Source: Bacillota bacterium (GTDB lineage Bacteria > Bacillota > Clostridia > Acetivibrionales > DSM-1351). Taken from it: a DNA stretch of 64,000 nt. The stretch lies in contig JAEZOA010000041.1 in the NCBI GenBank assembly GCA_023441625.1, positions 1-64,000 of the forward strand. Direction: 5' to 3'. The notes beneath the pieces are model-generated. The model was not told the DNA's origin, ran no database searches, and was given only the letters and a program-made list of their open reading frames with translations. Both the position numbers and the translations under genes were made by a program. This document shows, piece after piece, positions 53,154-61,329 of this stretch (its first letter is position 1; every line of letters begins with the position of its first letter).

Positions 53154-54557
53154 ATGAAATTTAGACAGCTTATTTCAATTTTTGTATCAAAATTAGCCAT
53201 TTTGTCATTACGCCTATTAAGAAGAGGTGGAACAACATTGCCTGGTAAGGTGGCATTAAGATTATATCCAGGTATTCTTAAAGCAATTGCAGAAGACTTT
53301 GAGATTATTATTGTAACTGGAACAAACGGAAAAACTACTACAACTAGAATTATTGAAGAAATTCTAAAAAATAATAACATTGAATATATAACCAATAAAT
53401 CAGGTGCTAATCTATTAAGCGGAATTACAACTTTATTTATTCAAGGTGTTTCACTAGTAGGCAGACCTAAATACAAGGTAGCTCTCATTGAAAGTGATGA
53501 GGCTGCTTTTAATCAGGTAACAAAGCATATAAAGCCTAAAGCTGTGGTGGTTACTAACTTCTTTAGAGACCAATTGGATAGATTTGGCGAGCTATACTCC
53601 ACTCTGAATGCTGTAAAATCAGGACTTGAGAGAATCGATGACAATACTACTATTATTCTTAATGCAGATGATTCTATGTGTTCTTCTCTTGGCAAGGATA
53701 CTTCAAAGCGGGTAATATACTATGGCATAAATCAAGAGGCATTTCAAGGTTCGTCCGAGAATATAAACTCTGATGCTATGTTCTGTATATTCTGCAAAAA
53801 TAAATATGAGTACTCAAACCATATTTATGGTCATTTAGGCAGCTTTTGCTGCCCAAATTGCGGCTACAGCAGACCTGAAGCCCATTTAGAATGTACAGAA
53901 ATACAGGAAGCCGGAAGCAGCTCTTCTACTATCAGATGGAAATTCAATTCTGCAATATTGAACGAGACTACTGAGTTGACAACAAAAATAAATCTTCCTG
54001 GTTTATATAATATTTACAATGCTCTGTCTGCTGCTGCCTGTGGACTTTCACTAAATTTTAGTATTGATACTGTAACAAGTGCACTTCAATCCTTTGAATC
54101 TGGCTTTGGAAGAATGGAAACCATAAAAGTGCAGGATAAAAATATTAAGCTTATTCTTGTAAAAAACCCTACCGGCTTTAATCAAGTACTTAGCTTTTTA
54201 GCTCTAGATGCGCAGGATCTGAATGTAGCGTTTTTAATAAATGACAACTTGGCTGATGGAACTGATATCTCATGGCTTTGGGACGTAGATTTTGAACAAC
54301 TTAATAATGTCTCAGACAAAATTATTCAACTAGTCACCTCTGGGGTGAGAGGTGAAGATATGGCTGTACGTCTTAAATATAGCGGACTTGATACCCATAA
54401 AATCCGAATTATCAAGGACTATCATATGCTTATTGATGAGGGCCTGAAAAACACACCTTCTGGCGGCTGTTTTTACATATTGCCCACCTATACTGCAATG
54501 CTTGATATCCGTGGTATTCTAAAGAAAAAGTTCAATTTAAAGGAGTTTTGGAAATAA
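53154..54557 (+). CDS. murT: MurT, lipid II isoglutaminyl synthase ligase subunit
   Basis: A 467-residue Mur-ligase family protein that, with GatD, amidates the D-Glu of lipid II. The ATP site is VTGTNGKTTTTRIIEEIL. A zinc ribbon inserted in the middle (CIFCKNKYEY...CCPNCGYSRPEAH) is typical of MurT. The C-terminal DUF1727 domain is present (about 355-460). ATG follows TAGGAGTACTT. It lies 90 nt upstream of gatD on the same strand, the standard pair. Confidence 0.96.
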   Translation: MKFRQLISIFVSKLAILSLRLLRRGGTTLPGKVALRLYPGILKAIAEDFEIIIVTGTNGKTTTTRIIEEILKNNNIEYITNKSGANLLSGITTLFIQGVSLVGRPKYKVALIESDEAAFNQVTKHIKPKAVVVTNFFRDQLDRFGELYSTLNAVKSGLERIDDNTTIILNADDSMCSSLGKDTSKRVIYYGINQEAFQGSSENINSDAMFCIFCKNKYEYSNHIYGHLGSFCCPNCGYSRPEAHLECTEIQEAGSSSSTIRWKFNSAILNETTELTTKINLPGLYNIYNALSAAACGLSLNFSIDTVTSALQSFESGFGRMETIKVQDKNIKLILVKNPTGFNQVLSFLALDAQDLNVAFLINDNLADGTDISWLWDVDFEQLNNVSDKIIQLVTSGVRGEDMAVRLKYSGLDTHKIRIIKDYHMLIDEGLKNTPSGGCFYILPTYTAMLDIRGILKKKFNLKEFWK

Positions 54558-54583
54558 GGAAAGAACTAAATTAGATAAAAAAG

Positions 54584-54651
54584 GAGGACCGAGTCCATGC
54601 TAGTACTTTTTTGGAGTATCAAGGTAAATGCAGGGCATGGACATAACTATG
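54584..54651 (+). repeat. 68-nt start-site hairpin repeat, copy 2 (gatD)
   Basis: Begins in a strong AAGGAGG Shine-Dalgarno sequence (54581-54587) with GAGGACCGAGTCCATGC and ends GGGCATGGACATAACTATG, whose ATG is the gatD start. GTCCATGC pairs perfectly with GCATGGAC. The fold would bring the Shine-Dalgarno sequence from 61 nt to about 11 unpaired nt from the start codon. The inner part differs from the flhG copy, but length and both ends are the same. Confidence 0.75.
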
Positions 54652-55395
54652 TATAATTTAAATATTTGCCATTTGTACCCTGATCTCTTAAATACTTATG
54701 GAGACAGAGGAAATATACTAGCAATGCAACGACGTGCACAGTGGCACGGTATAAATATATCTATATCTAATATAACGATTGGTGATTCCTTTGATTCATC
54801 TGCTTTTGATATTGTTTTTTTAGGTGGTGGACAAGATTATGAGCAGGAGATAATACAAAAAGACTTATTAGACCAAAAAGGCTGTGAAATTAAAAATGCT
54901 ATTTCTGGCATGAAGGTTTTTTTATGTATTTGTGGTGGTTATCAGCTAATGGGAAAGTACTATAAAACCTGGGATGGTAAGGAAATTGAGTTTCTCGGTG
55001 CTCTTGACTTATGGACTGTAGGCGGCAGCGAAAGAATGATTGGTAATATAGTTTTTGAAAGTGACCTTATTAGCGATAATGGAAAACCCCTAAAAATTGT
55101 TGGGTTTGAAAATCACTCTGGTAGAACTTATTTAGGTGATGGACTTCGTCCTTTAGGAAAAGTCTTATCTGGTAACGGGAATAATGGGACAGATGGATTT
55201 GAAGGTGCTGTTTATAACAATGTTTACTGCTCCTACTCACATGGAAGTCTACTCCCAAAGAATCCCCTGCTCACAGACCATCTTTTATCTCTTGCACTCA
55301 AGGATAAGTATGAAGATTTCCAAAGCCTCGGCAAACTTGATGATTCATTTGAAAATGCTGCAAGAACTACCGTTATTGATAGAATATTAAAATAA
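54649..55395 (+). CDS. gatD: GatD, glutamine amidotransferase subunit of lipid II amidation
   Basis: A 248-residue class I glutamine amidotransferase-like protein giving ammonia to MurT. The N-terminus NLNICHLYPDLLNTYGDRGN is the GatD/CobQ-like hallmark. The nucleophile Cys is in GMKVFLCICGGYQLMGKYY; the catalytic His is in YCSYSHGSLLPKNP. Upstream in-frame ATGs at 54628 and 54637 lie inside the repeat hairpin; ATG 54649 matches the family start but has no nearby Shine-Dalgarno sequence other than the one across the hairpin. Confidence 0.94.
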   Translation: MYNLNICHLYPDLLNTYGDRGNILAMQRRAQWHGINISISNITIGDSFDSSAFDIVFLGGGQDYEQEIIQKDLLDQKGCEIKNAISGMKVFLCICGGYQLMGKYYKTWDGKEIEFLGALDLWTVGGSERMIGNIVFESDLISDNGKPLKIVGFENHSGRTYLGDGLRPLGKVLSGNGNNGTDGFEGAVYNNVYCSYSHGSLLPKNPLLTDHLLSLALKDKYEDFQSLGKLDDSFENAARTTVIDRILK

Positions 55396-55442
55396 AATTA
55401 TTTAAAAATTTATAATATTTGTAAAAAATTATAAAATAACAG

Positions 55443-55472
55443 TTGACTAATTTAAAAGTCACATGTTAGTAT
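55443..55472 (+). promoter_or_regulatory. Promoter of the T-box/aroF unit
   Basis: TTGACT (55443-55448), an 18-bp spacer and TAGTAT (55467-55472) lie just upstream of the T-box leader. Start near 55480 would include the whole riboswitch. Confidence 0.65.
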
Positions 55473-55504
55473 ATTAACAAATATAATATTTGTATGTAAG
55501 AAAT

Positions 55505-55780
55505 GTGATGAATGGGAAAAGTAGATTATATGATTCTTTACAGCGAGCAATGAAATGGTGGAAGCATTGCAGGATAGTGTACTTGAAGTTCTCCCATGAA
55601 CAGTTGACTGAACCTTATTTGTAGGTCATACCGGGTCTTTCCCGTTATAGAAGGAGTGTATCGGAATTAATTGCAAGTTGTTGCTATATTCTCGTACATG
55701 ATAAAGTGGGTTTTTACCAATTTGGGTGGTAACGCGTGGATTATAAGTCCTCGTCCCTAGTTTCTAGGGATGAGGGCTTT
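55505..55780 (+). ncRNA. T-box riboswitch controlling aroF
   Basis: A leader that senses uncharged tRNA. Stem I begins near 55510 (ATGGGAA pairs with TTCTCCCAT near 55590-55600) and contains the AGTA motif and a GCAATG/CATTGC arm. The T-box sequence GGGTGGTAACGCG is at 55724-55736. It is followed by the terminator stem AGTCCTCGTCCCTAG with its complement (55746-55777) and a run of Ts. The specifier codon is not certain; UUC (Phe) or UAC (Tyr) in the 3' side of stem I are the best candidates, fitting aromatic amino acid synthesis. Confidence 0.92.
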
Positions 55781-55816
55781 TTACTTTTCAAAAACTAAAT
55801 TTTAGGAGGATGTATT

Positions 55817-56830
55817 ATGATAATTGTAATGAAACAGAATGCAACAAAGCAGGATATTATGAATGTCGAAAATAAGCTACTTGACCTTGGTTTTAAAACT
55901 CATCCAATAGAGGGAGATATTAAAACAGTAATAGGTGCAATTGGTGATAAAAGACTTCTAAATATACATGCAATTTCACAAATGCAGGGGGTCGAAACAC
56001 TGGTTCCAATTATGAAGCCTTATAAACTGGCAAGTAATGAACTTCAACAAGCTCCAACTATTGTTGACGTTGGTGGTGTCAAAATTGGTGGAAATGAGAT
56101 TGTTGTCATGGCAGGTCCATGTGCAATTGAAAATGAAAAGGACTTTATATCAACAGCAATCAGTGTTAAAAATAGCGGAGCAAAAATACTTCGTGGAGGT
56201 GCATTTAAGCCGAGAAGTTCACCCTATGCATTTCAAGGACTTGAGGAGGATGGCTTAAAAATAATGGTTGCTGGACGAGAAGCTACAGGACTTAAATTAG
56301 TAACTGAGATAGTAGATACTCGCGATGTAGAACTTGTAAATAACTATACTGATATTTTTCAAATAGGTGCACGAAACATGCAGAATTTTAGACTTTTAAG
56401 CGAAGTTGGCATGACTAATAAGCCAGTGCTATTGAAAAGAGGCCTATCTGCAACAATTGAAGAATGGTTAATGGCCGCTGAATATATAATTGCTGAGGGA
56501 AATCAAAATGTAATTCTTTGTGAGAGAGGCATCCGTACTTTTGAAACAATGACGAGGAATACTCTTGATTTAAGCTCTATTCCTGTTATTAAGGAGGTTT
56601 CTCATCTTCCAATTGTTGTAGATCCAAGCCATGCAACGGGCAATTGGAAATATGTTCCTGCACTCGCTAAAGGTGCAATAGCAACTGGTGCTGACGGATT
56701 AATCATTGAAGTTCATCAGAACCCCCCAACTGCACTCTGTGATGGTCCACAGTCCCTACGTCCAGAAAGATTTAAAACCTTAATGGAAGAACTAAGACTA
56801 GTTGCTCAATCAGTGCAAAGGTCTATCTGA
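55817..56830 (+). CDS. aroF: DAHP synthase (3-deoxy-7-phosphoheptulonate synthase)
   Basis: Catalyses the first step of the shikimate pathway from PEP and erythrose 4-phosphate. The 337-residue product has an N-terminal ferredoxin-like regulatory domain (about 1-70) and the TIM-barrel core with VVMAGPCAIENEKDF, ILRGGAFKPRSSPYAFQGL, GARNMQNFRLLSEVG, VLLKRGLSATIEEWL and VVDPSHATGNWKYVP. It is the short Thermotoga/Bacillus-like type. The T-box upstream indicates control by aromatic aminoacyl-tRNA charging. Shine-Dalgarno AGGAGGATGTATT. Confidence 0.97.
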   Translation: MIIVMKQNATKQDIMNVENKLLDLGFKTHPIEGDIKTVIGAIGDKRLLNIHAISQMQGVETLVPIMKPYKLASNELQQAPTIVDVGGVKIGGNEIVVMAGPCAIENEKDFISTAISVKNSGAKILRGGAFKPRSSPYAFQGLEEDGLKIMVAGREATGLKLVTEIVDTRDVELVNNYTDIFQIGARNMQNFRLLSEVGMTNKPVLLKRGLSATIEEWLMAAEYIIAEGNQNVILCERGIRTFETMTRNTLDLSSIPVIKEVSHLPIVVDPSHATGNWKYVPALAKGAIATGADGLIIEVHQNPPTALCDGPQSLRPERFKTLMEELRLVAQSVQRSI

Positions 56831-56850
56831 TTACCTAAAGCACCTAAAAA

Positions 56851-56885
56851 GCACCCTTCCTCACATTCAAAGTGAAGAAGGGTGC
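56851..56885. terminator. Bidirectional terminator after aroF
   Basis: GCACCCTTCCTCAC (56851-56864) pairs with GTGAAGAAGGGTGC (56872-56885) with one extra mismatch. T-rich DNA follows on the minus strand (GCTTTTTAGG) and weakly on the plus strand. It lies between convergent aroF and the hypothetical gene at 56892. Confidence 0.85.
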
Positions 56886-56891
56886 TAATGT

Positions 56892-57242
56892 TTAAAACTC
56901 AAAGCTTTCATCAGATGGTTCTAGTGTAAATTCTTGTATACCTTTAAAAATAACATTGAGATACTTTGATTCTCCATTGTTTGCCTTGTCTAATTCATTT
57001 TGCATAATATATACAGATGTGTTTTCATATACTTTTATATTTATTCTATCAAATACTTCCTTTTGCAACACATCCAAAATAGAGCTTATATTTTCCACAG
57101 CTGAATGACTGGACTTTGGCTCAATCAATACTGGCATCTTTGAATTATTGGGGTGCAAAACTCTTACATGTAGTATTCCTGGATTAAGAATATTATCCGT
57201 CGTATACAGTATATCTCTTTCAAAAAGTAATGAACCACTCAA
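56892..57242 (-). CDS. Conserved-looking small protein, unknown function
   Basis: A 116-residue protein without membrane segments, predicted mixed alpha/beta (HVRVLHPNNSKMPVLIEPKS, then ISSILDVLQKEVFDRINIKV). It ends with an acidic tail. I do not recognise the family. The start is TTG with AGGGGGACAAAAAT upstream. It lies 46 nt after the transglycosylase gene on the same strand and is probably its operon partner. Confidence 0.6.
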   Translation of the reverse strand: MSGSLLFERDILYTTDNILNPGILHVRVLHPNNSKMPVLIEPKSSHSAVENISSILDVLQKEVFDRINIKVYENTSVYIMQNELDKANNGESKYLNVIFKGIQEFTLEPSDESFEF

Positions 57243-57288
57243 ATTTTTGTCCCCCTAAAATGGATTTTTAATCTAATAAAATATATCA

Positions 57289-57867
57289 CTATTTATCTTT
57301 TTCGTAAAGCTTTTTATACATATTATTATACTTTTCAATTTTAGCTACATAGTTTTTTGTTTCTTCAAAGGGTATTCTATCAAGGGTTTTACCATTACTA
57401 CTAATGCTCTTGTCTTTAAGCCATTTTGATACATTTCCACTACCCGCATTATATGCAGAGAGTGCAAGTTCTAAATCCTGGTCATATTGCTCAAGCAGCC
57501 TTGCAATAAACCAACAACCAATTCTTATATTAGTTTGAGGCTCAAACAACATACTACTATCATAATCCTCGATTTTGATTTTTTCTGCTGCCCACTCTCC
57601 CGTGCTATCCAATATCTGCATTAAACCCTTTGCATCCCTTGGAGATACTGCCTTTGCATCAAAACCGCTCTCTGCTTTAATAATGGAATATACTAAGTTC
57701 TTATCTAAGCCATATTCATTAGAATATTCCTCCACGTATTGTGAGTACGTAGTTGGATACAGACGCTTTAAAACATACTCAGCCGAGTTAATAGCAAATA
57801 TAATCAATAATACTAATAAAGAAAATATAAATAAAAAACGAAATTTACCTTTAGTATTTTTTCTCAA
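57289..57867 (-). CDS. Membrane-anchored soluble lytic transglycosylase (SLT)
   Basis: A 192-residue cell-wall lytic enzyme. An N-terminal signal anchor (about residues 9-28) is followed by the SLT domain with the catalytic Glu in YSIIKAESGFDAKAVSPRDA, then KGLMQILDSTGEW and LALSAYNAGSGNVSKWL. Start TTG 57867 has AGGGGGACTAT before it. It lies downstream of coaE; this pairing with polA-coaE is common in clostridia as far as I recall. Confidence 0.93.
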   Translation of the reverse strand: MRKNTKGKFRFLFIFSLLVLLIIFAINSAEYVLKRLYPTTYSQYVEEYSNEYGLDKNLVYSIIKAESGFDAKAVSPRDAKGLMQILDSTGEWAAEKIKIEDYDSSMLFEPQTNIRIGCWFIARLLEQYDQDLELALSAYNAGSGNVSKWLKDKSISSNGKTLDRIPFEETKNYVAKIEKYNNMYKKLYEKDK

Positions 57868-57956
57868 ATAGTCCCCCTAAATCTAAAGAAACAAGGCTTT
57901 GTTAAAGTAAGCTTGGCATATGCGGAAACGACACATTAACACAAACAGGGCCTAGT

Positions 57957-58577
57957 TTACTTATACATTTCTAAAGTGTTAGCAAACTGGCTCTTCACTT
58001 CCTCTTTTAATAGAAAAAGATCCTTGTTGTTATAAATTATAGTATTTGCAATCTTAATGTACTCATCATCATGAATTTGAGAATTAATCCTTGAAACAGC
58101 TTCCTCGTAGGTCATTTCGCTTCTTTTCATGACCCTCTCAATCCTTAATTCCATTGAAGCAACTACTGCCCACACCTGATCACATAAATTTAAGAACCCT
58201 ATCTTAATAGGTATAGGAGCATCTATAACAATAACTTTAGTCTTTTTTAAAAGTTGTTCTTTTACGTTATCTTCTATTCTTTGGGCAACATATTTATGTA
58301 AAATACTATTTAAAATGTTTAGCTTGTTATTATCATTAAATACTATCTCGGCTAGAATTTTACGTTTCAACTGCCCATATTCATCAATTATATCATTGCC
58401 AAACGTATCGAGCAACTCCTTAAGAGCAATTTCTCCTGGCATAACAACCTGTCTACTAATAATATCTGCATCAATTATCACAGCCCCAAGTTCTTTGAGG
58501 ATGTGACTCACAGTACTCTTCCCGCTTCCTATACCACCAGTTATGCCTAAAACTAATGAATCTTTATTTTGTCTCAT
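57957..58577 (-). CDS. coaE: Dephospho-CoA kinase CoaE
   Basis: A 206-residue kinase for the last step of CoA synthesis. The P-loop is LGITGGIGSGKSTVSHILKE; DADIISRQVVMPGEIAL and the lid region (RIERVMKRSEMTYEEAVSRI) follow. ATG 58577 lies inside the end of polA (14-nt overlap) and has GGAGATACTTGGT upstream, so the two are translationally coupled. Confidence 0.95.
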   Translation of the reverse strand: MRQNKDSLVLGITGGIGSGKSTVSHILKELGAVIIDADIISRQVVMPGEIALKELLDTFGNDIIDEYGQLKRKILAEIVFNDNNKLNILNSILHKYVAQRIEDNVKEQLLKKTKVIVIDAPIPIKIGFLNLCDQVWAVVASMELRIERVMKRSEMTYEEAVSRINSQIHDDEYIKIANTIIYNNKDLFLLKEEVKSQFANTLEMYK

Positions 58578-61248
58578 ACCAAGTATCTCCACACTTGACA
58601 TCTACAGTAATTGGAACGCTCAGTGATACTGCATTTTCCATACAATCCTTTAATAGATTAGAAACCTCTTCTAATTCATTTCTCTCAGTTTCTATAATTA
58701 GTTCATCATGCACCTGTAATATCAATCTTGATTTTAGCTTTCTCTTTTTTAATTCTTTATAAACCTTTACCATAGATATTTTAATAATATCTGCTGCACT
58801 TCCTTGTATTGGCGTATTCATTGCTACACGCTCTCCAAAAGAACGGGTATTAAAATTACTGGACTTAAGCTCAGGAAGGTATCTCCTTCTGTTAAAAAGG
58901 GTAGTCACAAAGCCTAATTCTTTTCCCTTTGTAACAGTCTCACTCATATATTCTTTTACACTTGAATACTTATCTAAATATTCATCTATATACTTTTTAG
59001 CTTCCTTCTTAGTCACCCCAATGTCTTTTGACAGACTAAAATCACCTATTCCATATACAATACCAAAGTTTACAGCTTTTGCTCTGGAGCGCATAATTGG
59101 AGAAACCTCATCAATTGGAATTCCAAAAACCTTTGAAGCTGTTGTGGTATGAATATCTTCATTGTTATTAAATGCTGATATCATATTTTTATCACCTGTA
59201 ATATGTGCAAGTACTCTTAACTCAATCTGTGAATAGTCAGCATCAAGCAAAACAAAATTTGAATCTGTAGGAATGAAAACCTTTCGTATTTTTCTTCCCA
59301 TTTCTAATTTAATTGGTATATTCTGAAGATTTGGTTCTGTACTACTGATTCTTCCTGTTGCAGTTACAGTTTGGTTAAAATTAGAATGAATTTTGCTGGT
59401 TTCCTTATCCAATACTGCTAATAGACCATCTGCATAAGTTGATTTTAATTTCATTAATTGTCTGTATTGGAGTATTCTATCAACTATTTCATGTTTTTGA
59501 GAAAGCTGTTCTAATACCTCTGCATCTGTTGAATAGCCAGTTTTAGTCTTTTTTATAGCAGGTAAGCCTAGCTTCTCAAATAAAATTACACTCAATTGCT
59601 TAGGTGAATTTATGTTAAAGTCCTCTCCTGCTAACATGTATATCTCATTTTCTAAAATAACAAGCCTTGAATCTAACTCTTTTGCATACGCCTTTAAGCT
59701 CTCTACATCCACCTTAAAGCCCCAGTGCTCCATATCTGCAAGTACCTCTACAAGTGGCAGCTCAATATTATAAAACAACTCATTCTGACCATTAGACTCA
59801 ATAATAGGCCCAAACTTCTGAGCTAGATTAAATATAGCCTCAGCACATGCTGCACAAATTGCATTAGCATCTACATCTATTCCTTGCTCTAGCTTTCTGC
59901 CATGCTTATCATATAATACAGCAGCGGGAGTAACAAATTTATTTAAGTTATCCTCTGCAAGCTCAGAAATAGTATAACTCGCTCTTGTGGGTTCTATTAT
60001 ATATGCAGCTATCATAGTGTCAAAAGCGATACCATTAACCTGTATTCCTTGAGCTGTCATATACTTGATAAATCGTTTCAGGTCATGCCCATATTTTTTA
60101 ATTTCATCGTTTTCAAGAATACTTTGTAAGGTTTTTATTACCATATTACATGTAAAATCCTGGGATAACATCACAACTGCAGGAGCATAATTAGCTCCAC
60201 ATGCATATATGCAGAAATCATCAATAACGCTATCAGAAGGGTCTATATGGTAGTAAATGGTCATTTCTTTGGTAGCTTTGACTGCTTCAATATATGATTC
60301 CAACTCACTTATTGAATGAATAGCAATATGCACTGTACTTATATTTGAAGAATCCTGTGAAACAGGCACATTGCCTAAGCCAAATTTTTCAATGAAGGTT
60401 CTAAACTCTAATTTTTTGAAAATATCATAAAGCTTTTCCTTATCGAAGTCCCTTCTTAGAAACTGGTCCATATTAGAAAGATTTGGCATTCTTCGCTCAA
60501 TAGTAGCAAGTCTCTTACAAAGGAAAGCTAAATCCTTATTTGCCAAGAGCTTCTCACGAACACCTTTCTTTTCAACCTTCTCAATATTCTCATAAATTTC
60601 TTCTATGCTGCCGAACTTTATAATTAATTCAAGAGCAGTTTTTTCTCCTATCCCAGGTACTCCAGGAATATTGTCTGAAGCATCTCCCATTAATCCTTTT
60701 ACATCAATAAGTTTATCAGGGGTTACTCCATATTTTTCCACGACTCTTTGGAAATCGTACTCATCTGTCTCAGTTTTATTTCCTCTGGTTACAGGTAGCT
60801 TTATCCTTGTGGTATTTGATGCTAGCTGTAAGGAATCCCTATCTCCAGTTAATAATATCGCTTCCATACCTTTTTCTTCTGCACATAAAGAAATAGAGCC
60901 TAAAATATCATCAGCTTCAAAGCCCTCAACTTCAACTCGTTTAACATTCATTGCATCAAGTACCTGCTTGATAATGGGAACTTGGACAGCTAAATCTTCA
61001 GGCATTCCTTTTCTCTGAGCTTTGTATTGATCATATTCTTTATGCCTAAAGGTTGGTGCTTTTAAATCAAAAGCTACACATATATATTTAGGTTCTTCCT
61101 CAGCTAAATATTTAGATACAATATTTATAAATCCAAATACAGCATTAGTGGGTAAACCCTCTGTAGTTGAAAGTGTGGTAGCTTTGCTTAAACCATAAAA
61201 TGCCCTATTTAGAATACTATTTCCGTCAACAATCATTATCTTATCCAA
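58564..61248 (-). CDS. polA: DNA polymerase I
   Basis: An 894-residue repair and Okazaki-fragment polymerase. The N-terminal 5' nuclease (about 1-290) has VDGNSILNRAFYGL and GFEADDILGSISLCAEEKGM. The middle 3'-5' exonuclease-like domain (about 300-485) lacks the DxE motif (YYHIDPSDSVIDDF stands there), so proofreading is probably lost. The polymerase domain has DADYSQIELRVLAHITGDKN, RSRAKAVNFGIVYGIGDFSL and QVHDELIIE. Start TTG 61248 is supported by GGGAGGCTTTAAATTAT. Confidence 0.97.
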   Translation of the reverse strand: MDKIMIVDGNSILNRAFYGLSKATTLSTTEGLPTNAVFGFINIVSKYLAEEEPKYICVAFDLKAPTFRHKEYDQYKAQRKGMPEDLAVQVPIIKQVLDAMNVKRVEVEGFEADDILGSISLCAEEKGMEAILLTGDRDSLQLASNTTRIKLPVTRGNKTETDEYDFQRVVEKYGVTPDKLIDVKGLMGDASDNIPGVPGIGEKTALELIIKFGSIEEIYENIEKVEKKGVREKLLANKDLAFLCKRLATIERRMPNLSNMDQFLRRDFDKEKLYDIFKKLEFRTFIEKFGLGNVPVSQDSSNISTVHIAIHSISELESYIEAVKATKEMTIYYHIDPSDSVIDDFCIYACGANYAPAVVMLSQDFTCNMVIKTLQSILENDEIKKYGHDLKRFIKYMTAQGIQVNGIAFDTMIAAYIIEPTRASYTISELAEDNLNKFVTPAAVLYDKHGRKLEQGIDVDANAICAACAEAIFNLAQKFGPIIESNGQNELFYNIELPLVEVLADMEHWGFKVDVESLKAYAKELDSRLVILENEIYMLAGEDFNINSPKQLSVILFEKLGLPAIKKTKTGYSTDAEVLEQLSQKHEIVDRILQYRQLMKLKSTYADGLLAVLDKETSKIHSNFNQTVTATGRISSTEPNLQNIPIKLEMGRKIRKVFIPTDSNFVLLDADYSQIELRVLAHITGDKNMISAFNNNEDIHTTTASKVFGIPIDEVSPIMRSRAKAVNFGIVYGIGDFSLSKDIGVTKKEAKKYIDEYLDKYSSVKEYMSETVTKGKELGFVTTLFNRRRYLPELKSSNFNTRSFGERVAMNTPIQGSAADIIKISMVKVYKELKKRKLKSRLILQVHDELIIETERNELEEVSNLLKDCMENAVSLSVPITVDVKCGDTWYETK

Positions 61249-61329
61249 ATAATTTAAAGCCTCCCAGCATTATTTATTGATAAAACTTGGCTTTTCAAGT
61301 CTTTAGCGAAGATAAAAGCCTAAGTTAAC

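Noticed and set aside
54628..54648. Seven extra N-terminal codons for gatD
   Set aside because: The upstream ATGs lie inside the repeated hairpin and add residues not seen in the family; the same sequence occurs before unrelated genes.
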